Shown in pieces: positions 20,636-33,400 of a stretch of DNA of 64,000 bases. Made by a program: the position numbers and the translations under genes. Below the pieces are notes generated by a model. It was not told where the DNA came from. It saw nothing but the letters and a program-made list of their open reading frames with translations, and did not search any database. Position 1 is the stretch's first letter. Every line of letters starts with the position of its first letter. Origin of the DNA: Dryomyza anilis (taxonomy: Eukaryota > Arthropoda > Insecta > Diptera > Dryomyzidae); NCBI GenBank assembly GCA_951804985.1, contig OX638134.1:76363679-76427678 (forward strand). Reading direction: 5' to 3'.

Positions 20636-23600
20636 GTTTTGATTAAATAAATTTAAAAGGCAAATTAAAATTGGAAAATCCAGCTATAAATGTGCCAACT
20701 TTGACCCCTCTACGACGCTCCGTTTAGAAGTTATGAAGGTTTTAAGAAAACTACAAAATATTAAGATTGAAAACTTGATATCTCTGGTCTCCGTGCATCG
20801 ATTAAATTAATTTAAAAGTCAAATTAAATCTGAAAAATCCAGCTATAAATGTGCCAACTTTGACCCCTCTACGACGCTCCGTTTAGAAGTTATGAAGGTT
20901 TTAAGAAAACTACAAAATATTAAGATTTAAAACTTGATTTCTCTGGTCTTCGTGTTTTGATTAAATAAATTTAAAAGGCAAATTAAAATTGGAAAATCCA
21001 GCTATAAATGTGCCAACTTTGACCCCTCTACGACGCTCCGTTTAGAAGTTATGAAGGTTTTAAGAAAAGTACAAAATATTAAGATTGAAAACTTGATATC
21101 TCTGGTCTCCGTGCATCGATTAAATTAATTTAAAAGTCAAATTAAATCTAAAAAATCCAGCTATAAATGTGGAAGTTATGAAGGTTTTAAGAAAACTACA
21201 AAATATTAAGATTTAAAACTTGATTTCTCTGGTCTCCGTGTTTTGATTAAATAAATTTAAAAGGCAAATTAAAATTGGAATATCCAGCTATAAATGTGCC
21301 AACTTTGACCCCTCTACGACGCTTCGTTTAGAAGTTATGAAGGTTTTAAGAAAAGTACAAAATATTAAGATTGAAAACTTGATTTCTCTGGTCTCCGTGT
21401 TTTGATTAAATAAATTTAAAAGACAAATTAAAAATGGAAAATCCAGCTAAAAATGTGCCAACTTTGACCCCTCTACGACGCTCCGTTTAGAAGTTATGAA
21501 GGTTTTAAGAAAAGTACAAAATATTAAGATTGAAAACTTGATTTCTCTGGTCTCCGTGTTTTGATTAAATAAATTTAAAAGGCAAATTAAAATTGGAAAA
21601 TCCAGCTATAAATGTGCCAACTTTGACCCCTCTACGACGCTCCGTTTAGAAGTTATGAAGGTTTTAAGAAAAGTACAAAATATTAAGATTGAAAACTTGA
21701 TTTCTCTGGTCTCCGTGTTTTGATTAAATAAATTTCAAAGACAAATTAAAATTGGAAAATCCAGCTATAAATGTGCCAACTTTGACCCCTCTACGACGCT
21801 CCGTATAGAAGTTATGAAGGTTTTAAGAAAACTACAAAATATTAAGATTTAAAACTTGATTTCTCTGGTCTCCGTGTTTTGATTAAATAAATTTAAAAGG
21901 CAAATTAAAATTGGAAAATCCAGCTATAAATGTGCCAACTTTGACCCCTCTACGACGCTCCGTTTAGAAGTTATGAATGTTTTAAGAAAAGTACAAAATA
22001 TTAAGATGGAAAACTTGATTTCTCTGGTCTCCGTGTTTTGATTAAATAAATTTAAAAGGCAAATTAAAATTGGAAAATCCAGCTATAAATGTGCCAACTT
22101 TGACCCCTCTACGACGCTTCGTTTAGAAGTTATGAAGGTTTTAAGAAAATTACTGAATATTAAGATGGAAAACTTGATTTCTCTGGTCTCCGTGTTTTGA
22201 TTAAATAAATTTAAAAAGCAATTTAAAATTGGAAAATCCAGCTATAAATGTGCCAACTTTGACCCCTCTACGACGCTTCGTTTAGAAGTTATGAAGGTTT
22301 TAAGAAAATTACTGAATATTGAGATTGAAAACTTGATTTCTCTGGTCTCCGTGCATCGATTAAATAAATTTAAAAGGCAAATTGGAAAATCCAGCTATAA
22401 ATGTGCCAACTTTGACCCCTCTACGACGCTTCGTTTAGAAGTTATGAAGGTTTTAAGAAAAGTACAAAATATTAAGATTGAAAACTTGATTTCTCTGGTC
22501 TCCGTGTTTTGATTAAATAAATTTAAAAGACAAATTAAAAATGGAAAATCCAGCTAAAAATGTGCCAACTTTGACCCCTCTACGACGCTCCGTTTAGAAG
22601 TTATGAAGGTTTTAAGAAAAGTACAAAATATTAAGATTGAAAACTTGATTTCTCTGGTCTCCGTGTTTTGATTAAATAAATTTAAAAGGCAAATTAAAAT
22701 TGGAAAATCCAGCTATAAATTTGCCAACTTTGACCCCTCTACGACGCTCCGTTTAGAAGTTATGAAGGTTTTAAGAAAAGTACAAAATATTAAGATTGAA
22801 AACTTGATTTCTCTGGTCTCCGTGTTTTGATTAAATAAATTTCAAAGACAAATTAAAATTGGAAAATCCAGCTATAAATGTGCCAACTTTGACCCCTCTA
22901 CGACGCTCCGTATAGAAGTTATGAAGGTTTTAAGAAAACTACAAAATATTAAGATTTAAAACTTGATTTCTCTGGTCTCCGTGTTTTGATTAAATAAATT
23001 TAAAAGGCAAATTAAAATTGGAAAATCCAGCTATAAATGTGCCAACTTTGACCCCTCTACGACGCTCCGTTTAGAAGTTATGAATGTTTTAAGAAAAGTA
23101 CAAAATATTAAGATGGAAAACTTGATTTCTCTGGTCTCCGTGTTTTGATTAAATAAATTTAAAAGGCAAATTAAAATTGGAAAATCCAGCTATAAATGTG
23201 CCAACTTTGACCCCTCTACGACGCTTCGTTTAGAAGTTATGAAGGTTTTAAGAAAATTACTGAATATTAAGATGGAAAACTTGATTTCTCTGGTCTCCGT
23301 GCATCGATTAAATTAATTTAAAAGTCCAATTAAATCTGAAAAATCCAGCTATAAATGTGCCAACTTTGACCCCTCTACGACGCTCCGTTTAGAAGTTATG
23401 AAGATTTTAAGAAAAGTACAAAATATTAAGATTGAAAACTTCATTTCTCTGGTCTCCGTGTTTTGATTAAATAAATTTAAAAGGCAAATTAAAATTGGAA
23501 AATTCAGCTATAAATGTGCCAACTTTGACCCCTCTACGACGCTCCGTTTAGAAGTTATGAAGGTTTTAAGAAAACTACAAAATATTAAGATTGAAAACTT

Positions 23601-24480
23601 GATTTCTCTGGTCTCCGTGTTTTGATTAAATAAATTTAAAAGGCAAATTAAAATTGGAAAATCCAGCTATAAATGTGCCAACTTTGACCCCTCTACGACG
23701 CTCCGTTTAGAAGTTATGAAGGTTTTAAGAAAAGTACAAAATATTAAGATTTAAAACTTGATTTCTCTGGTCTCCGTGTTTTGATTAAATAAAAAATCCA
23801 GCTATAAATGTGCCAACTTTGACCCCTCTACGACGCGCCGTTTAGAAGTTATGAAGGTTTTAAGAAAACTACAAAATATTAAGATTTAAAACTTGATTTC
23901 TCTGGTCTCCGTGTTTTGTTTAAATAAATTTAAAAGGCAAATTAAAATTGGAAAATCCAGCTATAAATGTGCCAACTTTGACCCCTCTACGACGCTCCGT
24001 TTAGAAGTTATGAATGTTTTAAGAAAATTACTGAATATTGAGATTGAAAACTTGATATGTCCGGTCTCCGAGCATCGATTAAATTAATTTAAAAGTCAAA
24101 TAAAATCTGAAAAATCCAGCTATAAATGTGCTAACTTTGACCCCTCTACGACGCTCCGTTCAGAAGTTATGAAGGTTTTAAGAAAACTACAAAATATTAA
24201 GATTGAAAACTTGATTTCTCTGGTCTCCGTGTTTTGATTAAATAAATTTAAAAGGCAAATTAAAATTGGAAAATCCAGCTATAAATGTGCCAACTTTGAC
24301 CCCTCTACGACGCTCCGTTTAGAAGTTATGAAGGTTTTAAGAAAATTGTATCCGTGCATCGATTAAATAAATTTAAAAGGCAAATTAAAATTAGAAAATC
24401 CAGCTATAAATGTGCCAACTTTGACCCCTCTACGACGCTCCGTTTAGAAGTTATGAAGGTTTTAAGAAAAGTACAAAATA
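20636..24480 (+). repeat. Satellite block 2: mainly type B monomers, 4-mer and 7-mer higher-order repeats
   Basis: Type B tails dominate. The 32-base core deletion at about 20566 recurs at about 21170, 604 bp on (4 x 159 minus 32). Rare variants CAGCTAAAAATG, AATTTCAAAGACAA and CCGTATAGAAG at 21.4-21.8 kb recur 1108 bp later at 22.5-22.9 kb. This is a 7-mer duplication. Confidence 0.75.
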
Positions 24481-27400
24481 TTAAGATTGAAAACTTGATT
24501 TCTCTGGTCTCCGTGCATCGATTAAATTAATTTAAAAGTCAAATTAAATCTGAAAATTCCAGCAATAAATGTGCCAACTTTGACCCCTCTACGACGCTCC
24601 GTTTAGAAGTTATGAAGGTTTTAAGAAAAGTACAAAATATTAAGATTGAAAACTTGAGTTCTCTGGTCTCCGTGCATCGATTAAATAAATTTAAAAGTCA
24701 AATTAAATCTGAAAATTCCAGCTATAAATGTGCCAACTTTGACCCCTCTACGACGCTCCGTTTAGAAGTTATGAAGGTTTTAAGAAAAGTACAAAATATT
24801 AAGATTGAAAACTTGATTTCTCTGGTCTCCGTGCATCGATTAAATAAATTTAAAAGTCAAATTAAATCTGAAAAATCCAGCAATAAATGTGCCAACTTTG
24901 ACCCCCCTACGACGCTCCGTTAAGAAGTTATGAAGGTTTTAAGAAAAGTACAAAATATTAAGATTGAAAACTTGATTTCTCTGGTCTCCGTGCATCGATT
25001 AAATTAATTTAAAAGTCAAATTAAATCTGAAAATTCCAGCAATAAATGTGCCAACTTTGACCCCTCTACGACGCTCCGTTTAGAAGTTATGAAGGTTTTA
25101 AGAAAAGTACAAAATATTAAGATTGAAAACTTGAGTTCTCTGGTCTCCGTGCATCGATTAAATAAATTTAAAAGTCAAATTAAATCTGAAAATTCCAGCT
25201 ATAAATGTGCCAACTTTGACCCCTCTACGACGCTCCGTTTAGAAGTTATGAAGGTTTTAAGAAAAGTACAAAATATTAAGATTGAAAACTTGATTTCTCT
25301 GGTCTCCGTGCATCGATTAAATAAATTTAAAAGTCAAATTAAATCTGAAAAATCCAGCAATAAATGTGCCAACTTTGACCCCCCTACGACGCTCCGTTAA
25401 GAAGTTATGAAGGTTTTAAGAAAAGTACAAAATATTAAGATTGAAAACTTGATTTCTCTGGTCTCCGTGCATCGATTAAATTAATTTAAAAGTCAAATTA
25501 AATCTGAAAATTCCAGCAATAAATGTGCCAACTTTGACCCCTCTACGACGCTCCGTTTAGAAGTTATGAAGGTTTTAAGAAAAGTACAAAATATTAAGAT
25601 TGAAAACTTGAGTTCTCTGGTCTCCGTGCATCGATTAAATAAATTTAAAAGTCAAATTAAATCTGAAAATTCCAGCTATAAATGTGCCAACTTTGACCCC
25701 CCTACGACGCTCCGTTAAGAAGTTATGAAGGTTTTAAGAAAAGTACAAAATATTAAGATTGAAAACTTGATTTCTCTGGTCTCCGTGCATCGATTAAATT
25801 AATTTAAAAGTCAAATTAAATCTGAAAATTCCAGCAATAAATGTGCCAACTTTGACCCCTCTACGACGCTCCGTTTAGAAGTTATGAAGGTTTTAAGAAA
25901 AGTACAAAATATTAAGATTGAAAACTTGAGTTCTCTGGTCTCCGTGCATCGATTAAATAAATTTAAAAGTCAAATTAAATCTGAAAATTCCAGCTATAAA
26001 TGTGCCAACTTTGACCCCTCCACGACGCTCCGTTCAGAAGTTATGAAGGTTTTAAGAAAAGTACAAAATATTAAGATTGAAAACTTGATTTCTCTGGTCT
26101 CCGTGCATCGATTAAATTAATTTAAAAGTCAAATTAAATCTGAAAATTCCAGCAATAAATGTGCCAACTTTGACCCCTCTACGACGCTCCGTTTAGAAGT
26201 TATGAAGGTTTTAAGAAAAGTACAAAATATTAAGATTGAAAACTTGATTTCTCTGGTCTCCGTGCATCGATTAAAATAATTTAAAAGTCAAATTAAATCT
26301 GAAAATTCCAGCTATAAATGTGCCAACTTTGACCCCTCTACGACGCTCCGTTTAGAAGTTATGAAGGTTATAAGAAAAGTACAAAATATTAAGATTGAAA
26401 ACTTGATTTCTCTGGTCTCCGTGCATCGATTAAATTAATTTAAAAGTCAAATTAAATCTGAAAATTCCAGCAATAAATGTGCCAACTTTGACCCCTCTAC
26501 GACGCTCCGTTTAGAAGTTATGAAGGTTTTAAGAAAAGTACAAAATATTAAGATTGAAAACTTGATTTCCCTGGTCTCCGTGTTTTGATTAAATAAATTT
26601 AAAAGGAAAATTAAATCTGAAAAATCCAGCAATAAATGTGCCAACTTTGACCCCCCTACGACGCTCCGTTAAGAAGTTATGAAGGTTTTAAGAAAAGTAC
26701 AAAATATTAAGATTGAAAACTTGATTTCTCTGGTCTCCGTGCATCGATTAAATTAATTTAAAAGTCAAATTAAATCTGAAAATTCCAGCAATAAATGTGC
26801 CAACTTTGACCCCTCTACGACGCTCCGTTTAGAAGTTATGAAGGTTTTAAGAAAAGTACAAAATATTAAGATTGAAAACTTGAGTTCTCTGGTCTCCGTG
26901 CATCGATTAAATAAATTTAAAAGTCAAATTAAATCTGAAAATTCCAGCTATAAATGTGCCAACTTTGACCCCCCTACGACGCTCCGTTAAGAAGTTATGA
27001 AGGTTTTAAGAAAAGTACAAAATATTAAGATTGAAAACTTGATTTCTCTGGTCTCCGTGCATCGATTAAATTAATTTAAAAGTCAAATTAAATCTGAAAA
27101 TTCCAGCAATAAATGTGCCAACTTTGACCCCTCTACGACGCTCCGTTCAGAAGTTATGAAGGTTTTAAGAAAAGTACAAAATATTAAGATTGAAAACTTG
27201 ATTTCTCTGGTCTCCGTGCATCGATTAAATTAATTTAAAAGTCAAATTAACTCTGAAAAATCCAGTTATAAATGTGCCAACTTTGACCCCTCTACGACGC
27301 TCCGTTTAGAAGTTATGAAGGTTTTAAGAAAAGTACAAAATATTAAGATTGAAAACTTGATTTCTCTGGTCTCCGTGCATCGATTAAATAAATTTAAAAG

Positions 27401-30400
27401 TCAAATTAAATCTGAAAATTCCAGCTATAAATGTGCCAACTTTGACCCCCCTACGACGCTCCGTTCAGAAGTTATGAAGGTTTTAAGAAAAGTACAAAAT
27501 ATTATGATTGAAAACTTGATTTCCCTGGTCTCCGTGTTTTGATTAAATAAATTTAAAAGGAAAATTAAATCTGAAAAATCCAGCAATAAATGTGCCAACT
27601 TTGACCCCCCTACGACGCTCCGTTAAGAAGTTATGAAGGTTTTAAGAAAAGTACAAAATATTAAGATTGAAAACTTGATTTCTCTGGTCTCCGTGCATCG
27701 ATTAAATTAATTTAAAAGTCAAATTAAATCTGAAAATTCCAGCAATAAATGTGCCAACTTTGACCCCTCTACGACGCTCCGTTTAGAAGTTAGGAAGGTT
27801 TTAAGAAAAGTACAAAATATTAAGATTGAAAACTTGAGTTCTCTGGTCTCCGTGCATCGATTAAATAAATTTAAAAGTCAAATTAAATCTGAAAATTCCA
27901 GCTATAAATGTGCCAACTTTGACCCCCCTACGACGCTCCGTTAAGAAGTTATGAAGGTTTTAAGAAAAGTACAAAATATTAAGATTGAAAACTTGATTTC
28001 TCTGGTCTCCGTGCATCGATTAAATTAATTTAAAAGTCAAATTAAATCTGAAAATTCCAGCAATAAATGTGCCAACTTTGACCCCTCTACGACGCTCCGT
28101 TCAGAAGTTATGAAGGTTTCAAGAAAAGTACAAAATATTAAGATTGAAAACTTGATTTCTCTGGTCTCCGTGCATCGATTAAATTAATTTAAAAGTCAAA
28201 TTAAATCTGAAAATTCCAGCAATAATTGTGCCAACTTTGACCCCTCTACGACGCTCCGTTTAGAAGTTATGAAGGTTTTAAGAAAAGTACAAAATATTAA
28301 GATTGAAAACTTGAGTTCTCTGGTCTCCGTGCATCGATTAAATTAATTTAAAAGTCAAATTAAATCTGAAAATTCCAGCAATAAATGTGCCAACTTTGAC
28401 CCCTCTACGACGCTCCGTTCAGAAGTTATGAAGGTTTTAAGAAAAGTACAAAATATTAAGATTGAAAACTTGATTTCTCTGGTCTCCGTGCATCGATTAA
28501 ATTAATTTAAAAGTCAAATTAAATCTGAAAATTCCAGCAATAAATGTGCCAACTTTGACCCCTCTACGACGCTCCGTTTAGAAGTTATGAAGGTTTTAAG
28601 AAAAGTACAAAATATTAAGATTGAAAACTTGATTTCTCTGGTCTCCGTGCATCGATTAAATTAATTTAAAAGTCAAATTAAATCTGAAAATTCCAGCTAT
28701 AAATGTGCCAACTTTGACCCCCCTACGACGCTCCGTTAAGAAGTTATGAAGGTTTTAAGAAAAGTACAAAATATTAAGATTGAAAACTTGATTTCTCTGG
28801 TCTCCGTGCATCGATTAAATTAATTTAAAAGTCAAATTAAATCTGAAAATTCCAGCTATAAATGTGCCAACTTTGACCCCCCTACGACGCTCCGTTCAGA
28901 AGTTATGAAGGTTTTAAGAAAAGTACAAAATATTATGATTGAAAACTTGATTTCCCTGGTCTCCGTGTTTTGATTAAATAAATTTAAAAGGAAAATTAAA
29001 TCTGAAAAATCCAGCAATAAATGTGCCAACTTTGACCCCCCTACGACGCTCCGTTAAGAAGTTATGAAGGTTTTAAGAAAAGTACAAAATATTAAGATTG
29101 AAAACTTGATTTCTCTGGTCTCCGTGCATCGATTAAATTAATTTAAAAGTCAAATTAAATCTGAAAATTCCAGCAATAAATGTGCCAACTTTGACCCCTC
29201 TACGACGCTCCGTTTAGAAGTTATGAAGGTTTTAAGAAAAGTACAAAATATTAAGATTGAAAACTTGAGTTCTCTGGTCTCCGTGCATCGATTAAATAAA
29301 TTTAAAAGTCAAATTAAATCTGAAAATTCCAGCTATAAATGTGCCAACTTTGACCCCCCTACGACGCTCCGTTAAGAAGTTATGAAGGTTTTAAGAAAAG
29401 TACAAAATATTAAGATTGAAAACTTGATTTCTCTGGTCTCCGTGCATCGATTAAATTAATTTAAAAGTCAAATTAAATCTGAAAATTCCAGCAATAAATG
29501 TGCCAACTTTGACCCCTCTACGACGCTCCGTTCAGAAGTTATGAAGGTTTCAAGAAAAGTACAAAATATTAAGATTGAAAACTTGATTTCTCTGGTCTCC
29601 GTGCATCGATTAAATTAATTTAAAAGTCAAATTAAATCTGAAAATTCCAGCAATAATTGTGCCAACTTTGACCCCTCTACGACGCTCCGTTTAGAAGTTA
29701 TGAAGGTTTTAAGAAAAGTACAAAATATTAAGATTGAAAACTTGAGTTCTCTGGTCTCCGTGCATCGATTAAATTAATTTAAAAGTCAAATTAAATCTGA
29801 AAATTCCAGCAATAAATGTGCCAACTTTGACCCCTCTACGACGCTCCGTTCAGAAGTTATGAAGGTTTTAAGAAAAGTACAAAATATTAAGATTGAAAAC
29901 TTGATTTCTCTGGTCTCCGTGCATCGATTAAATTAATTTAAAAGTCAAATTAAATCTGAAAATTCCAGCAATAAATGTGCCAACTTTGACCCCTCTACGA
30001 CGCTCCGTTTAGAAGTTATGAAGGTTTTAAGAAAAGTACAAAATATTAAGATTGAAAACTTGATTTCTCTGGTCTCCGTGCATCGATTAAATTAATTTAA
30101 AAGTCAAATTAAATCTGAAAATTAAATCTGAAAATTCCAGCAATAAATGTGCCAACTTTGACCCCTCTACGACGCTCCGTTTAGAAGTTATGAAGGTTTT
30201 AAGAAAAGTACAAAATATTAAGATTGAAAACTTGATTTCTCTGGTCTCCGTGCATCGATTAAATTAATTTAAAAGTCAAATTAAATCTGAAAATTCCAGC
30301 AATAAATGTGCCAACTTTGACCCCTCTACGACGCTCCGTTTAGAAGTTATGAAGGTTTTAAGAAAAGTACAAAATATTAAGATTGAAAACTTGAGTTCTC

Positions 30401-30430
30401 TGGTCTCCGTGCATCGATTAAATTAATTTA
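24481..30430 (+). repeat. Satellite block 3: CAGCAATAAATG variant, 3-mer and 9-mer higher-order repeats
   Basis: Type A units with ATTCCAGCAATAAATG and CCCCCCTACGACGCTCCGTT variants. Identical stretches repeat at 477 bp (24612 and 25089). Rare variants ATTATGATTG (27501, 28932) and GGTTTCAAGAAAAG (28.1 and 29.5 kb) repeat at 1431 bp, exactly nine monomers. Confidence 0.75.
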
Positions 30431-33400
30431 AAAGGCAAATTAAATCTAAAAAATCCAGCTATAAATGTGCCAACTTTGACCCCTCTACGACGCTCCGTTC
30501 TGAAGGTTTTAAGAAAAGTACAAAATATTAAGATTGAAAACTTGATTTCTCTGGTCTCCTTGCATCGATTAAATAAATTTAAAAGGCAAATTAAATCTGA
30601 AAAATCCAGCTATAAATGTGCCAACTTTGACCCCTCTACGACGCTCCGTTCTGAAGGCTTTAAGAAAAGTACAAAATATTAAGATTGAAAACTTGATTTC
30701 TCTGGTCTCCGTGCATCGATTAAATAAATTTAAAAGGTAAATTAAAATTGGAAAATCCAGCTATAAATGTGCGAACTTTGACCCCTCTACGACGCTCCGT
30801 TTAGAAGTTATGAAGGTTTTAAGAAAAGTACAAAATATTAAGATTGTAAACTTGATTTCTCTGGTCTCCGTGTTATGATTAAAAAAATTTAAAAGGCAAA
30901 TTAAAATTGGAAAATCCAGCTATAAATTTGCCAACTTTGACCCCTCTACGACGCTCCGTTTAGAAGTTATGAAGGTTTTAAGAAAAGTACAAAATATTGA
31001 GATTGAAAACTTGATTTCTCTGATCTCCGTGCATCGATTAAATTAATTTAAAAGTCAAATTAAATCTGAAAAATCCAGCTATAAATGTGGCAACTTTGAC
31101 CCCTCTACGACGCTCCGTTTAGAAGTTATGAAGGTTTTTAGAAAAGTACAAAATATTAAGATTGAAAACTTGATTTCTCTGGTCTCCGTGTTTTGATTAA
31201 ATAAATTTAAAAGGCAAATTAAAATTGGAAAATCCAGCTATAAATGTGCCAACTTTGACCCCTCTACGACGCTCCGTTTAGATGTTATGAATGTTTTAAG
31301 AAAATTACTGAATATTAAGATTGAAAACTTGATTTCTCTGGTCTCCGTGCATCGATTAAATAAATTTAAAAGGCAAATTAAATCTGAAAATTGCAGCTAT
31401 AAATGTGCCAACTTTGACCCCACTACGACGCTCCGTTTAGAAGTTATGAAGGTTTTAAGAAAAGTACAAAATATTAAGATTGAAAACTTGATTTCGCTGG
31501 TCTCCGTGCATCGATTAAATTAATTTAAAAGTCAAATTAAATCAGAAAAATCCAGCTATAAATGTGGCAACTTTGACCCCTCTACGACGCTCCGTTTAGA
31601 AGTTATGAAGGTTTTAAGAAAAGTACAAAATATTAAGATTGAAAACTTGATTTCTTTGGTCTCCGTGTTTTGATTAAATAAATTTAAAAGGCAAATTAAA
31701 ATTGGAAAATCCAGCTATAAATGTGCCAACTTTGACCCCTCTACGACGCTCCGTTTAGATGTTATGAATGTTTTAAGAAAATTACTGAATATTAAGATTG
31801 AAAACCTGAGTTCTCTGGTCTCCGTGTTTTGATTTAATAAATTTAAAAGACAAATTAAATCTGAAAAATCCAGCTATAAATGTGCCAACTTTGACCCCTC
31901 TACGACGCTCCGTTTAGAAGTTATGAAGGTTTTAAGAAAAGTACAAAATATTAAGATTGAAAACTTGAGTTCTCTGGTCTCCGTGTTTTGATTTAATAAA
32001 TTTAAAAGACAAATTAAATCTGAAAAATCCAGCTATAAATGTGCCAACATTGACCCCTCTACGACGCTCCGTTCAGAAGTTATGAAGGTTTTAAGAAAAG
32101 TACAAAATATTAAGATTGAAAACTTGAAGGTTTTAAGAAAAGTACAAAATATTAAGATTGAAAACTTGATTTCTCTGGTCTCCGTGCATCGATTAAATAA
32201 ATTTAAAAGGCAAATTAAATCTGAAAAATCCAGCTATAAATGTGCCAACTTTGACCCCTCTACGACGCTCCGTTCTGAAGGTTTTAAGAAAAGTACAAAA
32301 TATTAAGATTGAAAACTTGATTTCTCTGGTCTCCGTGCATCGATTAAATTAATTTAAAAGGCAAATTAAATCTGAAAAATCCAGCTATAAATGTGCCAAC
32401 TTTGACCCCTCTACGACGCTCCGTTCAGAAGTTATGAAGGTTTTAAGAAAAGTACAAAATATTAAGATTGAAAACTTGATTTCTCTGGTCTCCGTGCATC
32501 GATTAAATTAATTTAAAAGTCAAATTAAATCTGAAAATTCCAGCAATAAATGTGCCAACTTTGACCCCTCTACGACGCTCCGTTTAGAAGTTATGAAGGT
32601 TTTAAGAAAAGTACAAAATATTAAGATTGAAAACTTGAGTTCTCTGGTCTCCGTGCATCGATTAAATTAATTTAAAAGTCAAATTAAATCTGAAAATTCC
32701 AGCAATAAATGTGCCAACTTTGACCCCTCTACGACGCTCCGTTCAGAAGTTATGAAGGTTTTAAGAAAAGTACAAAATATTAAGATTGAAAACTTGATTT
32801 CTCTGGTCTCCGTGTTTTGATTAAATAAATTTAAAAGGAAAATTAAATCTGAAAAATCCAGCTATAAATGTGCCAACTTTGACCCCTCTACGACGCTCCG
32901 TTCAGAAGTTATGAAGGTTTTAAGAAAAGTACAAAATATTAAGATTGAAAACTTGATTTCTCTGGTCTCCGTGCATCGATTAAATTAATTTAAAAGGCAA
33001 ATTAAATCTGAAAAATCCAGCTATAAATGTGCCAACTTTGACCCCTCTACGACGCTCCGTTCTGAAGGTTTTAAGGAAAGTACAAAATATTAAGATTGAA
33101 AACTTGATTTCTCTGGTCTCCGTGCATCGATTAAATTAATTTAAAAGGCAAATTAAATCTGAAAAATCCAGCTATAAATGTGCCAACTTCTACTTGAAAA
33201 CTTGATTTCTCTGGTCTCCGTGCATCGATTAAATTAATTTAAAAGGCAAATTAAATCTGAAAAATCCAGCTATAAATGTGCCAACTTTGACCCCTCTACG
33301 ACGCTCCGTTCTGAAGGTTTTAAAAAAAGTACAAAATATTAAGATTGAAAACTTGAGTTCTCTGGTCTCCGTGCATCGATTAAATTATTTTCAAAGTCAA

